DNA from: Planctomycetota bacterium
Lineage (GTDB): Bacteria > Planctomycetota > UBA1135 > GCA-002686595
Length of the DNA: 64,000 nt
Reading direction: 5' to 3'
NCBI GenBank assembly: GCA_014237855.1
Contig: JABACD010000002.1
Coordinates: forward strand, 238,193-302,192
Of the stretch, positions 25,656-34,711 are shown piece after piece (positions within the stretch are counted from its first letter, which is position 1; the number at the start of each line of letters is the position of its first letter). The notes beneath the pieces are model-generated. The model had not been told where the DNA came from and did no database searches. It saw only the letters and a program-made list of their open reading frames with translations. The translations under genes and the position numbers were made by a program.

Positions 25656-27113
25656 TTACTCTGAGAGACGGAGCTCACGGATACGTAGATTGACCCGTTC
25701 CCGATCGTCGACACACATCTTCAGGAGTTGGGAGCCCCAATCAGAGTCTAGCTTGAGATGCTCTGGCTGGATTCTCTCGTGATTGAGTAGCTGAAGTCTC
25801 AGCATGTCGCCATCGGGCGCGCTCTCAGGTAGTAGTGCGGAGAAGAAGAAACCAAACCCCGATAGGTGGTTTCCAACATGAGCGGCTTCGGGCAGGGAAA
25901 CAGGTAGATCGAGATAGATAGCTGCAACATGCATGTTCTTGAGATCCTGCATATGAGATTCCAGTAGCTCGTTGAGATCTTCACCAAGACGGTCAATGGT
26001 GATCACCGCGGTGTTTGAGGAGCGACTTACGGATACAGATAACCGTCCAGGTCCTGTCGGAGCCCGCTCATCGCTCGACAGTTCTCTGGCGAGCTCCAGG
26101 TGGTCCACTATCTCGCGAATGTGGTCAAGGTAGGCCGAGGGGATGAACAGCTTGCGACTGGGAGTACTTGGAAGGGCCAAGAACATGGCGACAAGAGAGC
26201 CGCGCACAGCGTCCTCGGTCTGAATGCCAGTCATGGTCACGGTGTCCGGGATGATCCCCAGGAAGATCCCAGTCTCTCGAGCACCTAGCTTGCGCTGATT
26301 GTGCTGGCTGTAGGGGTGATTGCTCACGCACTCTGTCCACAGGCCCAGCAGCTTCAATTCGGTGGCTCTCTTCAGGCGTAGGTCAGCCATCTTCTTCGCC
26401 AGCCCGTGTGAGCGGTAACGCGGATCAACTACTAGCTTACCGGCTTCAGCAATCCGTGCCTCTTGGCTTGCCAGGGTGAGGGAGGCATGACCCACCAATT
26501 CACCTTCCCGAGTTGCCACCACCGCAGAGTGCATCAACCCCTCATCGATGAGTGCTGCCATGCGGTCTGGGAAGTACACATCTTCGGCTGGGTAGTTGTA
26601 GCCATAACAGCGATACACAAGTCGTGCGAGGTCACCGCACTCGTCTGAGCGCATTGCTCGCACGGCGAGGCCATCTCCATTGTCTACCTCTGGCTCATCC
26701 TTGGAGATGATGGCTTCGTTAGCGCTCAATTTCTCGCGTGCGTCAGCTTCTGAGATCACGACGGAGCACCTGGAGATGTTTCCATCTCGTCCACCCGACT
26801 CGAGTTCGATGAACTCGGCGAAGCCCAGCCGAACTAGCTCGTGAGGTACTTTGGCGTCGTCCTTGAATACTGGGATGCCTTGATCTGTAACCTCGACTCG
26901 AAGGTGACCGCTGTCAGACCACGCTCGTACCCTGACGTGTGCGGGGTCATCGCCGTGCTCACGGCTCTGGGCCAGGATCACGAGTTCATCGACCATGACG
27001 CGCAGGCGGCGTGCACGCTGGGATCCTATACCAAGCGAAGAGGCCAGTTCGAAGATGGCTCCACCAGGGACGCTGGCCGGAGCTGATTCACCTGTAAGTT
27101 CGATGCTGAGCAT
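25656..27113 (-). CDS. RsbW-like ATPase fused to a GNAT acetyltransferase
   Basis: About 485 aa from ATG 27113; an alternative ATG at 27164 adds 17 residues without features. Residues 1-140 resemble the anti-sigma/serine kinase HATPase fold of SpoIIAB/RsbW (RRLRVMVDELVILAQSRE, HLRVEVTDQGIPV), although the N-box is divergent. Residues about 160-310 form a GNAT domain: LAVRAMRSDECGDLARLVYRCYG, GHASLTL, and the acetyl-CoA loop DPRYRSHGLAKKM. The final 175 residues are an alpha/beta region I cannot assign. No signal peptide. The gene is convergent with the hybrid histidine kinase (55 bp apart). Possible role: regulatory acetylation or phosphorylation of a partner controlled by ATP binding; this is inference from domain content only. 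Confidence 0.72.
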   Translation of the reverse strand: MLSIELTGESAPASVPGGAIFELASSLGIGSQRARRLRVMVDELVILAQSREHGDDPAHVRVRAWSDSGHLRVEVTDQGIPVFKDDAKVPHELVRLGFAEFIELESGGRDGNISRCSVVISEADAREKLSANEAIISKDEPEVDNGDGLAVRAMRSDECGDLARLVYRCYGYNYPAEDVYFPDRMAALIDEGLMHSAVVATREGELVGHASLTLASQEARIAEAGKLVVDPRYRSHGLAKKMADLRLKRATELKLLGLWTECVSNHPYSQHNQRKLGARETGIFLGIIPDTVTMTGIQTEDAVRGSLVAMFLALPSTPSRKLFIPSAYLDHIREIVDHLELARELSSDERAPTGPGRLSVSVSRSSNTAVITIDRLGEDLNELLESHMQDLKNMHVAAIYLDLPVSLPEAAHVGNHLSGFGFFFSALLPESAPDGDMLRLQLLNHERIQPEHLKLDSDWGSQLLKMCVDDRERVNLRIRELRLSE

Positions 27114-27565
27114 TGTTGAGATCTCGTTGGTCCAATAAGGCGCTCTTCCGTGAGCAAGAGGCACTGAGGTGAGAGCCAGCGTTTGAACCCCTGTGCTTGC
27201 TCACTCAGAAAGGATCCTAGCCATGCCGGCGCGGTATGCATTCCCTTGTGCCCACAAAAGAGTTCACCTGGCTCGTGTTCGGCTGTCGTCTCGTCGAGTG
27301 CAATCTCGATTCCAGCTGATTTCAGTCTCCATGGGGCCTGGGGGGGATGCTGTATTCACAGGGTCCAAGAACCCAGTCGTTGAGCCGGCCAGAAGATAAG
27401 TCGCTCCTCAGGAGGCCCAATGGACAGGTCTCCGCTCGGGCCGAACTTGGAATCAAGAGCTTGGATTGCGAGATCACTGCTTCGCTAGTAGCCTCAGTTC
27501 AGAGCCTCATCATCACGGTGAGTTGCGCCTCTTGAGGCTCACGACTTCGGATCCCATCAAGAACA
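27114..27565. other. Divergent intergenic region
   Basis: About 450 bp between the ATPase-GNAT gene (minus) and the metallophosphoesterase gene (plus). Short open frames are present on the plus strand but none has a ribosome binding site or recognisable product. No RNA gene, hairpin terminator or clear promoter was identified. Confidence 0.4.
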
Positions 27566-29614
27566 ATGAAGCTACGAGCGATTTCCATGCTTGGTGTGCT
27601 GCTGATTGCCTATGCAGCTGCGGCCGTTAACCGGTTTGAGCATCCCCAGAACGAAGCAGAGACACTCTCCTTGTTGCAGGAGTCCTCCGCATCTACCGGT
27701 GTCCTGCGTTTCGTAGTAGCAGGAGACACTCAGGATAATGGATCAACGGGAGGTGGGATCAACTCGAATGTTTGGCCTCAGATGGCGCATGACATGAATG
27801 CGCACTCACCGGCGTTTGCCCTCTTCCCTGGTGACCTAGTAGCTGGGAGTACCTCATCCTCCGTTACGCTGGCGGAGTGGGCCGAATGGGATGCAGCCAC
27901 TGCACCACTGACTGCCGTCAGGCTCATGACTCCGGGAAATCACGACATGTACGGCGGTACCTTCAATAGTTGGTCATCTGCATTTCCGTGGCTTCCAACT
28001 TCGAACAGTCCTGGGGGCGAAGGTGGCGCGAGCTACTACGTAGATGTAGGCAACACGCGGATCATCAGCATCACTACGGACTTTACGAATGGAGGTGGTG
28101 CTCCCAACCAGAACTGGCTGAACTCTGTCCTGGCGAGTAGCGGTTCGTTCGATCACGTCTTTGTCTTCTCGCATCGCCCTATCCAATTCAGCTCGTCAGA
28201 ACCCACGGGAGGGTCTGGAGGAGCACTCTGGCAATCGATGGTTCAGAACGGCGTTGCGGCCTACTTCTCGGGGCATTGGCATCGATACCAGCCTGACCGC
28301 ATTGGCGCGGGGGGCGATACGTGGGAGGTCTTGATCGGGACTGGTGGTGGATGGCAGGGATTTGAGCCGACCCGTCCGTACCAGCAGGTCAAGGGCTATC
28401 TCCTCGTTGAGATCGCGGGCACTGAGGCGACGGCCACCTTCTACGCTGACGGAGACGGGGACGGGAGCTATGACGATGCTCTCGACACATTTGTCATTCA
28501 GCAGCTTTCGGCAGAACCGACAGGGCTCGTCGCCCACTACAGCTTTGAGTCGAATTCCGCGGCCGATGATGCTCCGGCACCTCTTGGTAAGGGAATTGAC
28601 GGTGACCTCAAGGGTAATGCATTCATTGGAACGGGCCTGGTTGGTCAGAAGGGCGTCCACCTCGACGGGAATGACTACGTCGAGTGTGGTGCTATCGGAG
28701 ACTACAACCTGTCGATCAATGGAGACCTGACCGTCTCTATCTGGGCTCAGTACGACACACTAGGGACCGGAGTCTGGGACAATACCATGCTCTGCTACGG
28801 GACTGCGGACTACTACAGCGAGGATGAAGAGACCAACTACTCTTACTGGCTCAGCCTGCTCAGTGATGGAACATTGCGGTCGTTTTGGGAATACGAGAAT
28901 GGTGTCAATGTCACCACGGATTCGACTGTCCCTGCCAGCCTCTCTCCTGGAGAGGCGCACCACTTTGCACTGACGCGAGATGCATCCAGCATGGAGGTCA
29001 GGTTCTGGGTTGATGGGACCCAGCTTGGAGCTCCGGTCGGCTTCAATCGACTGCCAACTTCCGGTGGCCGCGGAATGCTCTACCTTGGATCAGACGTGGT
29101 TGACTACCAGACGAGCTCCGTTGAGTTCGACGGAGTGCTAGACGAGGTCAGTATCTACAACAGGGTCCTGACTGCGGCGGAGATAGTGGAGCTGGCTAAC
29201 CCTGTTCCCTGCACGGGCACAGTCTATTGTGGCACCAGCCCGAACTCTCTTGGCACTGGCGCAACGCTCCGACTGGAGGGGCTCCCGAGCCTCTCGGAGG
29301 AGTCAGCTCAGTTGGCCGTGCTGTTGGCCGCGGCAAACAAGCCTGGACTCATTTTCTACGGGCCAAACCAGGTATCGGTTCCCCTGGGAGACGGGGTTCG
29401 TTGCGTGGGGGGCGGAATCCAAAGGTTATCCGTCATCCAGACGGATCCCCTGGGCGGAGCTGTCTACCCATTGGACTTCAGTACACCAGGGTCTGGTCTC
29501 GATCTGATCCAAAGTGGAGATGTATTGAACTTCCAGTTCTGGTTCCGAGACCCGGGATTTGGACAGGCAGGTTACAACCTCTCCGATGCCGTGGAGATCA
29601 GCTTCTGCGACTGA
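27566..29614 (+). CDS. Secreted metallophosphoesterase with LamG and C-terminal sorting-like module
   Basis: 682 aa with an N-terminal signal (RAISMLGVLLIAYAAAAV). Calcineurin-like phosphoesterase blocks are all present in residues about 50-260: AGDTQD, PGDLV, GNHDMY, FSHRP and SGHWHRY, which supply the two-metal site. A LamG domain follows at about 310-530 (LVAHYSFESNSAADDA, LDEVSIYNRVLTAAEI). The last 130 residues, from CTGTVYCGTSPNSLG to YNLSDAVEISFCD, begin and end with Cys and look like a C-terminal module that recurs in exported planctomycete proteins; its role may be surface attachment. Inferred function: release of phosphate from organic phosphoesters outside the cytoplasm. Substrate unknown. 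Confidence 0.85.
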   Translation: MKLRAISMLGVLLIAYAAAAVNRFEHPQNEAETLSLLQESSASTGVLRFVVAGDTQDNGSTGGGINSNVWPQMAHDMNAHSPAFALFPGDLVAGSTSSSVTLAEWAEWDAATAPLTAVRLMTPGNHDMYGGTFNSWSSAFPWLPTSNSPGGEGGASYYVDVGNTRIISITTDFTNGGGAPNQNWLNSVLASSGSFDHVFVFSHRPIQFSSSEPTGGSGGALWQSMVQNGVAAYFSGHWHRYQPDRIGAGGDTWEVLIGTGGGWQGFEPTRPYQQVKGYLLVEIAGTEATATFYADGDGDGSYDDALDTFVIQQLSAEPTGLVAHYSFESNSAADDAPAPLGKGIDGDLKGNAFIGTGLVGQKGVHLDGNDYVECGAIGDYNLSINGDLTVSIWAQYDTLGTGVWDNTMLCYGTADYYSEDEETNYSYWLSLLSDGTLRSFWEYENGVNVTTDSTVPASLSPGEAHHFALTRDASSMEVRFWVDGTQLGAPVGFNRLPTSGGRGMLYLGSDVVDYQTSSVEFDGVLDEVSIYNRVLTAAEIVELANPVPCTGTVYCGTSPNSLGTGATLRLEGLPSLSEESAQLAVLLAAANKPGLIFYGPNQVSVPLGDGVRCVGGGIQRLSVIQTDPLGGAVYPLDFSTPGSGLDLIQSGDVLNFQFWFRDPGFGQAGYNLSDAVEISFCD

Positions 29615-29726
29615 TCGGGTGCTACCCCAGAGACCAACCGAGGGCTTGCTCGTTGGACCCGGCTGCCGATCTGCTGGAGGAAGTGTTGATCGGTAGGGCT
29701 TCGCCTCCGTGATATATTGCGGGCCT

Positions 29727-30983
29727 ATGTTTCATCTCCTCTCATGGTTCTTGTGTGTGTCGCTATCCACTGGGGTTGGCGACGAGACACTCGTCGTTCC
29801 GGTCCCGAGTCGAGACAATCTTCCTGCCTGGAGGACCTACGTGCTTCCGAGATCGGAAGAGATCGGTCACGAGGCAATGCCCTGGCTGCTGACCTTTGGA
29901 GAAGGAATGCTGGCAGCAAGTGAGCAGGAAAAACCACTCCTGTTCTGGGCGATGAACGGCCATCCGCTGGGGTGTACGTGAGGGAATGGAGTCGCTGGCC
30001 GGCGTGTCTGGTCTGATCCCGAGGTTGTAGAGCTCTCCAAGAGCTTCGTCATCGCTGCTGATGAAGTGTGGCGCCTGCAGAACGATCCCGACCCCGAGTG
30101 TGGGTTCTTTCGCTTGTGTGTGAGGGGCGATGAGGAGCCTAGCAGGGGAACCATGCAAGGAACCTATGTGTTTGCGCCGAGCGGAAGGCTGCTCGGGAGA
30201 CGAAATAGCAATAGTTCCAAGGTGGTCCTGGACCTCATCACCGTGGCTCTCGAAGAGTGGAGGGAACTACCGGCAGCCGAGAAGCGCCTTGCAGATCCCG
30301 GTCTGGTCGATGCGGGCTTTCGGTGGGAGGACAGCTATCCCAGTGCCGGCCTGGTCCTGCGGCGAACTGCTCGTGATCTGCCGGCCGATGGCAATCCTGA
30401 GCCAGCGGCAACTGGGCGATTCAATCGAGACGCGATCTGGTTCAGTAAGGCGGAGGCTCTGAGCCTTGTACCAGAGGAGCTGAAGTTGGGAGCTCGTCTT
30501 GGAGTCTCCGAAGTGATTACCAGGCGTTTCAGCTGCCTTGCCTTGGTTGATAACGTTCGAGGTCAGACAATTCCATTTCACCCAACCGAGGACGTGGGCT
30601 CAGAGCTCTGGACAGAGATTGTTGCGCTGAGTGGAAGTAACGTCACGATTCGGATCGAGGGAAAGACAGGGGCCAGTGCTGATGGACCCTGGCTGTTCGA
30701 GGCTGGCAACTACTGGGAGCCCAGAGAGGGGCAGCAGCACCCTCACTCCATCTCGACCCGAGTGCTGGGAGAGGCGATCTTCGATCAAAGCATGGGCCGG
30801 TTCACCAAGTTCGAACTTATCGCTCTTGGTGAGCGGCGAGGTCGTACTGTGATGCAGGGGCGACGCTCGGATGAACCAGGCACGATTGGATTCGTGTGCG
30901 AACTAGCGCCTGAGGATTGGAGGATCGCACCCACCTTTATCAACGTCTACGACGTGGATTGGGTGGTAGAACCAGGCAGCTGA
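29727..30983 (+). CDS. Candidate selenoprotein: thioredoxin-fold protein with in-frame UGA
   Basis: From ATG 29727 one frame runs to the stop at 30981-30983, interrupted only by TGA at 29979-29981 (codon 85). Read through, it gives 418 aa. The N-terminus is a signal peptide (MFHLLSWFLCVSLSTGVG). Around the UGA the protein reads KPLLFWAMNGHPLGCT-[UGA]-GNGVAGRRVWSDPEVVELS and then FVIAADEVW. This matches the thioredoxin-fold pattern strand, redox Cys, helix, 'SDPEVVEL', strand, where the UGA falls two residues after Cys83, in the place of a second redox Cys. Coding character continues for 28 codons after the UGA before the next ATG, so a separate downstream gene is unlikely. The C-terminal 300 residues are unrecognised. 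Reading: UGA encodes selenocysteine. Alternative: nonsense mutation of a TGC/TGT codon, or sequencing error. Selenocysteine synthesis genes are not in this window. Confidence 0.6.
29979..30008 (+). promoter_or_regulatory. Candidate UGA-Sec codon and bacterial SECIS hairpin
   Basis: TGA occupies 29979-29981. Eleven nt later a small hairpin can form: CGCT (29993-29996), loop GGCC, GGCG (30001-30004), extendable by A29990-U30007 and G29989-C30008 across a 2x2 mismatch. In E. coli fdhF the SECIS upper stem also begins 11 nt after the UGA and has a G in the loop. The stem here is short, and an alternative pairing GGCC/GGUC (29997-30000 with 30010-30013) exists, so this is only a candidate. Confidence 0.35.
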
Positions 30984-31067
30984 GCAAGCAAGTCGGGTAG
31001 AGAGAGCCAGCGAGCCCGCTTGATGCATCACCTCTGCTCTCGAGGCGGGCGCTCTGCCAGCTAGGCC

Positions 31068-32036
31068 CTATCTACCCATCAGGATTCTTGCCGCCGAATC
31101 GGAGAGAATGTCTCGGTGCATGCGGTCGTCATCGTCGAAGAATGCCTGGCTGATGCGACGGTCCAGGACGTGGGTGCCTAGCAGTCGTAGAGCCTGGTCC
31201 AGATCCCAGATGGACTCTGCGTAGATTACCCGGAGACCTTCGCCAGACACGCCAAACAGACTCGCGAAGTACTGGACGGGTAGTGCTCCAGCCCGGGGAA
31301 GCTGAGCTCCACTGACGATTGCCTTGGTCTTGGACCAGTCCTCGGGAGAAACTGTCCCGCGCCATTCGCCAATCACCTCGTCATAGGCATCGATCTGGAC
31401 CTGGGCAGCATCCGCTACATTTGCGAGTACCAGTGCAGAGAGCGAATCGGTGAACTGAAGGGTGTCGGAATATCGGGCTACCTGGGTCGATAGGACCTGC
31501 TCCACGAACTTCGTGCACCGATCTATGATCTCCGTCTGTCGGTCCTCTTGCGCGGCAGTAAAGCGCCCATCCAGAACTGTGGCGCGCATGGCCCGAGCGA
31601 GCTTCAGTTCGCGGGTGAGCTGATCTTCGGTCGCTGGTAGCAGGTCACCATCGGTATCATCGAGAATCACATAGATTGCGAGTGGCAGGTGAGCAACCGA
31701 CTTCAGATCATGGAAGGACTCCGGGATGGTAGGCACCCGCTCATGAGTGCTCCCACTCACAAAGATCAGGTCGTTCCCCATGGCGAGAATCACTGGGCCT
31801 TCCCTGGAGAGTACCCGTGACCTGGCCTCGGAGTAGACTGCACGAAAGGCGAGGTTGTTCTCTAGGATCGGATCAGATGTCCGAGTGGCGGCCTCCGCAG
31901 CTGGTCTCGATTGGTGCGGGGTCGGTTCCTGGCTGGATGAGGAGGAGCTGGATACGCAGCCGAGAGAGAGGGCTGCTACATGGACCAAGGCGAGAGATTT
32001 GAAGTGGATCACGAGGTCTATTCCGTTTCGGTTCAA
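31068..32036 (-). CDS. Lipoprotein of unknown function
   Basis: 322 aa. A signal sequence ends in the lipobox LSLGC (Cys27), followed by a Ser-rich tether (SSSSSSS), so the mature protein should be a membrane-anchored lipoprotein. The body is mostly helical (ENNLAFRAVYSEARSRVLS, EDQLTRELKLARAMRATVLD) with one strand-like 'VILAMGNDLIFVSGS'. I recognise no family, catalytic motif or metal site. It is convergent with the candidate selenoprotein gene (84 bp apart) and follows the DUF1254 lipoprotein gene on the same strand with a terminator between, so it is probably its own unit. Confidence 0.65.
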   Translation of the reverse strand: MNRNGIDLVIHFKSLALVHVAALSLGCVSSSSSSSQEPTPHQSRPAAEAATRTSDPILENNLAFRAVYSEARSRVLSREGPVILAMGNDLIFVSGSTHERVPTIPESFHDLKSVAHLPLAIYVILDDTDGDLLPATEDQLTRELKLARAMRATVLDGRFTAAQEDRQTEIIDRCTKFVEQVLSTQVARYSDTLQFTDSLSALVLANVADAAQVQIDAYDEVIGEWRGTVSPEDWSKTKAIVSGAQLPRAGALPVQYFASLFGVSGEGLRVIYAESIWDLDQALRLLGTHVLDRRISQAFFDDDDRMHRDILSDSAARILMGR

Positions 32037-32200
32037 TGAGCTGGGGATTCATGCTCCAAGCGCGTGTACAGGTTGCACACGGGTGCATGGTGCGGCCAGA
32101 GAGAAAAGGGGCTGTTCCTCACAAGAGTTCACTCTACCCACATGGTTGGTCTTATTACCGCTCCAAAGAGCGTGCAGGCCAGGCCTCGCTTGTGATAGTG

Positions 32201-32243
32201 AAAATAAACACGCAGGGCCCGGCAAACTGCCAGGCCCTGCGTG
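32201..32243 (-). terminator. Intrinsic terminator of the DUF1254 gene
   Basis: An 11-bp perfect stem, CACGCAGGGCC at 32209-32219 and its complement at 32233-32243, with a 13-nt loop. On the minus strand it is followed by TTTATTTT. It lies 26 bp after the stop codon of the DUF1254/DUF1214 gene and upstream of the next lipoprotein gene. Confidence 0.88.
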
Positions 32244-32268
32244 CAATCAGGTTCCGAACTCCCGCTCT

Positions 32269-33825
32269 CTAGTCGAGGGGCTCGATCTCACCAGGGCGCC
32301 AGGTCTTATCGAACCAGGACTCGAGGGGGCCGTAGAGTCGTAGGCAGAGGAACCAGGCCTTTCCGGGTACCGTCTGAATCCAGTTCTTCTCGTGACCAGC
32401 AGGAGCTTCAGGCCCGAAGTAGAGATCCGTAGAGCCATCTGCGTTGAGAACAAGGTCGCGGTTTCGCTCGTTGTTCTTGCTCGGATAGGGCTGATCCGTT
32501 TGTAGCATCGAGCGTGTCTGGGGGTCGTAGACCACGATTGACCAGAAGTCCTTGGCCGGGACGTTGGCAGGAAGAGTGAGCTTGTAACTCTCGCCGCCGT
32601 CCATGTACTCGCCCGCCGAATCACGGGCGCAGATGGCATACTGGGAGCCAGCGCCAACCATCTTGAGAACCATTGCCGGTGTGTTGACCGTGGCCAGGTA
32701 GAAGAAGAGTGTTCGAGCGTCCAGGTAACGACCGCCAGCACCCTCATCCTTTAGCCAGCGATAGTCACCGCCATCGAATGCAGTGAACCAGGTCTTCGAG
32801 CCCTCGTAGAGGAAAATGGTGTCGGAGCGTGGTTCGAAGGTCAATGTTCGAGCCGTTGCGTTCGCGATAGCGACTGCATCGGTGAGGATCGCCTTCAGCC
32901 TATCGTCCGGATCAAAGTTGCTGCCCTTCTGAATACCGATGCCCGAGAGGATTCCGCGCAATTCAGGATCAAGGAACTCAATCGGTTCCCGCTGGATCAC
33001 ATGATCGACCTCCTCGAAGAACGAGTAGTTGTTGGCGTGAATCGTATTGACGGCAATACCGGTGCCGGACACGAATTTCATTTCCGGTGGATTGCCGGCT
33101 TCCGAGAGGGGGTAGATGCGGAGGTTCTCGCGCCACATCGCTGTTGCTGAGTCGGTACTTCCGTCCTTGAGGAAGCCACGAAGGATCACCCAGTTGACGA
33201 AGCTCGAGGACTTCGTGACGAAGTATCCTTCGGGAATGTCCCCATCGTAGTTCGGCGGCAATATGAGGTACTTGCCACCCTTTCCTCGGTCAGGTCCTGG
33301 GGCGCCCATATCGGTAACAAACCTGAAGTAGGCATCATTGACGGTTCCAGGGCCGGCTCCAGGAGGGATTTCGACGACTGTGGGGCCGTCACGATCCAGA
33401 TCAAGGAAGCTGCTCACGTAGACGGTGTCGGTGTTTCCTGTGAGAAACAGCGAGTTGGAGTCCATCAGTCCATCGAAGAGCACGCAGCTGTTTGACTGAT
33501 CTACTCCTAGCTCTGCCATTCCTCTTCTCAGAGCTTCAAGGGAGGCAGCGGGTACCAGATTTAGAAAGGCATCGACTGCCCTCATCCTGTCCAGATTTTC
33601 GTAGACCAGGTCCGTAGTCTCAGGAAGGGGCATGCCATCGAAGAACTCAAGCGTTCCAATCGATGTGCTGACCCGGTCGGGGGTCAGTATCTCGTCTGGA
33701 ATTCGCTGGTTGAATCCAGGGGTCGGCCCGAGGGTGGAGCTTGAACTGTTCTCGGTGGTGGAGTTGCACCCGGCAAGGGCGCTGGCGAGGGCAAGAACGG
33801 CGAAGTTGAGAGACTGACTCTTCAT
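32269..33825 (-). CDS. DUF1254/DUF1214 domain lipoprotein
   Basis: 518 aa. Lipobox LAGC with Cys20 after 'NFAVLALASALAGC', then a Ser-rich linker. Residues about 60-200 match DUF1254 (DAFLNLVPAASLEALRRG, GNTDTVYVSSFLDLDRDGPTVVEIPP, 'YFRFVTDMGAPGPDRGKGGKY'), and the C-terminal third matches DUF1214 (LTLPANVPAKDFWSIVVYDPQTRSML, DGSTDLYFGPEAP, WFLCLRLYGP). Both domains usually occur together in 450-500 aa exported proteins of unknown biochemical function, often in hydrocarbon- or particle-associated bacteria. A strong intrinsic terminator follows. Nothing in the sequence shows a catalytic site. Confidence 0.88.
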   Translation of the reverse strand: MKSQSLNFAVLALASALAGCNSTTENSSSSTLGPTPGFNQRIPDEILTPDRVSTSIGTLEFFDGMPLPETTDLVYENLDRMRAVDAFLNLVPAASLEALRRGMAELGVDQSNSCVLFDGLMDSNSLFLTGNTDTVYVSSFLDLDRDGPTVVEIPPGAGPGTVNDAYFRFVTDMGAPGPDRGKGGKYLILPPNYDGDIPEGYFVTKSSSFVNWVILRGFLKDGSTDSATAMWRENLRIYPLSEAGNPPEMKFVSGTGIAVNTIHANNYSFFEEVDHVIQREPIEFLDPELRGILSGIGIQKGSNFDPDDRLKAILTDAVAIANATARTLTFEPRSDTIFLYEGSKTWFTAFDGGDYRWLKDEGAGGRYLDARTLFFYLATVNTPAMVLKMVGAGSQYAICARDSAGEYMDGGESYKLTLPANVPAKDFWSIVVYDPQTRSMLQTDQPYPSKNNERNRDLVLNADGSTDLYFGPEAPAGHEKNWIQTVPGKAWFLCLRLYGPLESWFDKTWRPGEIEPLD

Positions 33826-34183
33826 TGGGATCGGTGGGCTATTTCAGAGCACTGGGGAGTTCTCAAGTGAGAAGGCAGGGCCATGTTCATGGACGGGTGG
33901 AAATCATAGGCTGGTTGAACTGGTGATCCCGTTCGCTCTCCAAATAGCAATAGGTGGGCGGCAATTCATGGGTGACTCACCCCCAATTGGTCCACAACGA
34001 GCGTCTGGCCTGCAGCGACGCTGGGAATCCCTGCCGCAGAAGGGGATCCGGGCCGAATGTAAGTCTCCCAGCTGGGTCAATATCGCAGACCGCAAGTCAA
34101 GTGGAGCTGGCGCTGATGCCGAACACCCCCGTTCCGGATATTCACCTTCTCGCCAGACCAAAGCTCTTCACGCTCTCACTCTC
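33826..34183. other. Divergent intergenic region before the H-NOX gene
   Basis: About 360 bp between the DUF1254 gene (minus) and H-NOX (plus). The H-NOX frame stays open upstream to 33923, but that segment is low in recognisable protein features and the family always starts at MKG, so it is treated as leader. No terminator or clear promoter was seen. Confidence 0.4.
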
Positions 34184-34711
34184 ATGAAAGGCATTGTATT
34201 CACCGAGTTCCTCGAAATGGTCGAGGAGTTCCATGGTGACGAATTAGCGGACAGGATTATTGATGCCAGTGATCTTGAATCTGGTGGTAGCTACACCTCT
34301 GTTGGGACCTACGATGCAGACGAGTTGGTCACGTTGGTCCTCAAGCTCTCGGAGGAGACAGGTACCCAGGTGCCGGAGCTCTTGAAGACTTTTGGTGAGC
34401 ACTTATTTGGCCGCTTTGTGGAGATGTTTCCAAGATTCTTCGATGACGTTAAAGACGCAATGCAATTCATCATGAGCGTCGAGGATCACATCCACCTTGA
34501 GGTGCGCAAGCTCTATCCTGATGCCGAACTACCTCGGTTCGAATACGAAGAGACAGGCCCTGGAACGATCCAGATGACCTATCGTTCTCCACGCAGGTTT
34601 GACGACTTCGCGGAGGGTCTTATCCAGGGGTGCCTGAAGCACTTCGGTCATGGAGTTATCGAAGGTAGAGAGGTGCTGAAGGATGGAACCCGATTCCTCA
34701 TTGCAGCCTGA
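34184..34711 (+). CDS. H-NOX heme-based NO/O2 sensor
   Basis: 175 aa from ATG 34184, giving the family-typical start MKGIVFTEFLEMV and the usual single-domain length of about 180 residues. The proximal heme ligand is H104 in 'EDHIHLEVRKLYPDAELP', and the heme-propionate motif YxSxR is present as YRSPR (MTYRSPRRF). There is no obvious distal-pocket Tyr that I can assign, so NO-selective binding is plausible but not proven. Its stop overlaps the start of the hybrid histidine kinase by 29 nt, the standard hnoX-hnoK arrangement in which NO-bound H-NOX inhibits kinase autophosphorylation. In marine bacteria such pairs control biofilm or attachment through a phosphorelay; no c-di-GMP enzyme is present here. 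Confidence 0.93.
   Translation: MKGIVFTEFLEMVEEFHGDELADRIIDASDLESGGSYTSVGTYDADELVTLVLKLSEETGTQVPELLKTFGEHLFGRFVEMFPRFFDDVKDAMQFIMSVEDHIHLEVRKLYPDAELPRFEYEETGPGTIQMTYRSPRRFDDFAEGLIQGCLKHFGHGVIEGREVLKDGTRFLIAA

Noticed and set aside
29727..29981. Reading the first 84 codons as a separate short gene, or the whole locus as a pseudogene
   Set aside because: The frame stays open for 334 more codons after the single TGA, coding character continues directly after it, and the stop falls at a redox-site position. A pseudogene would be expected to show more damage; this is kept as the main alternative but not the preferred reading.
31012..31054. Inverted repeat GCCCGC/GCGGGC between the candidate selenoprotein gene and the convergent lipoprotein gene
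   Set aside because: Only 6 bp of perfect stem with a loop of more than 20 nt and no T-run on either side; too weak to call a terminator.
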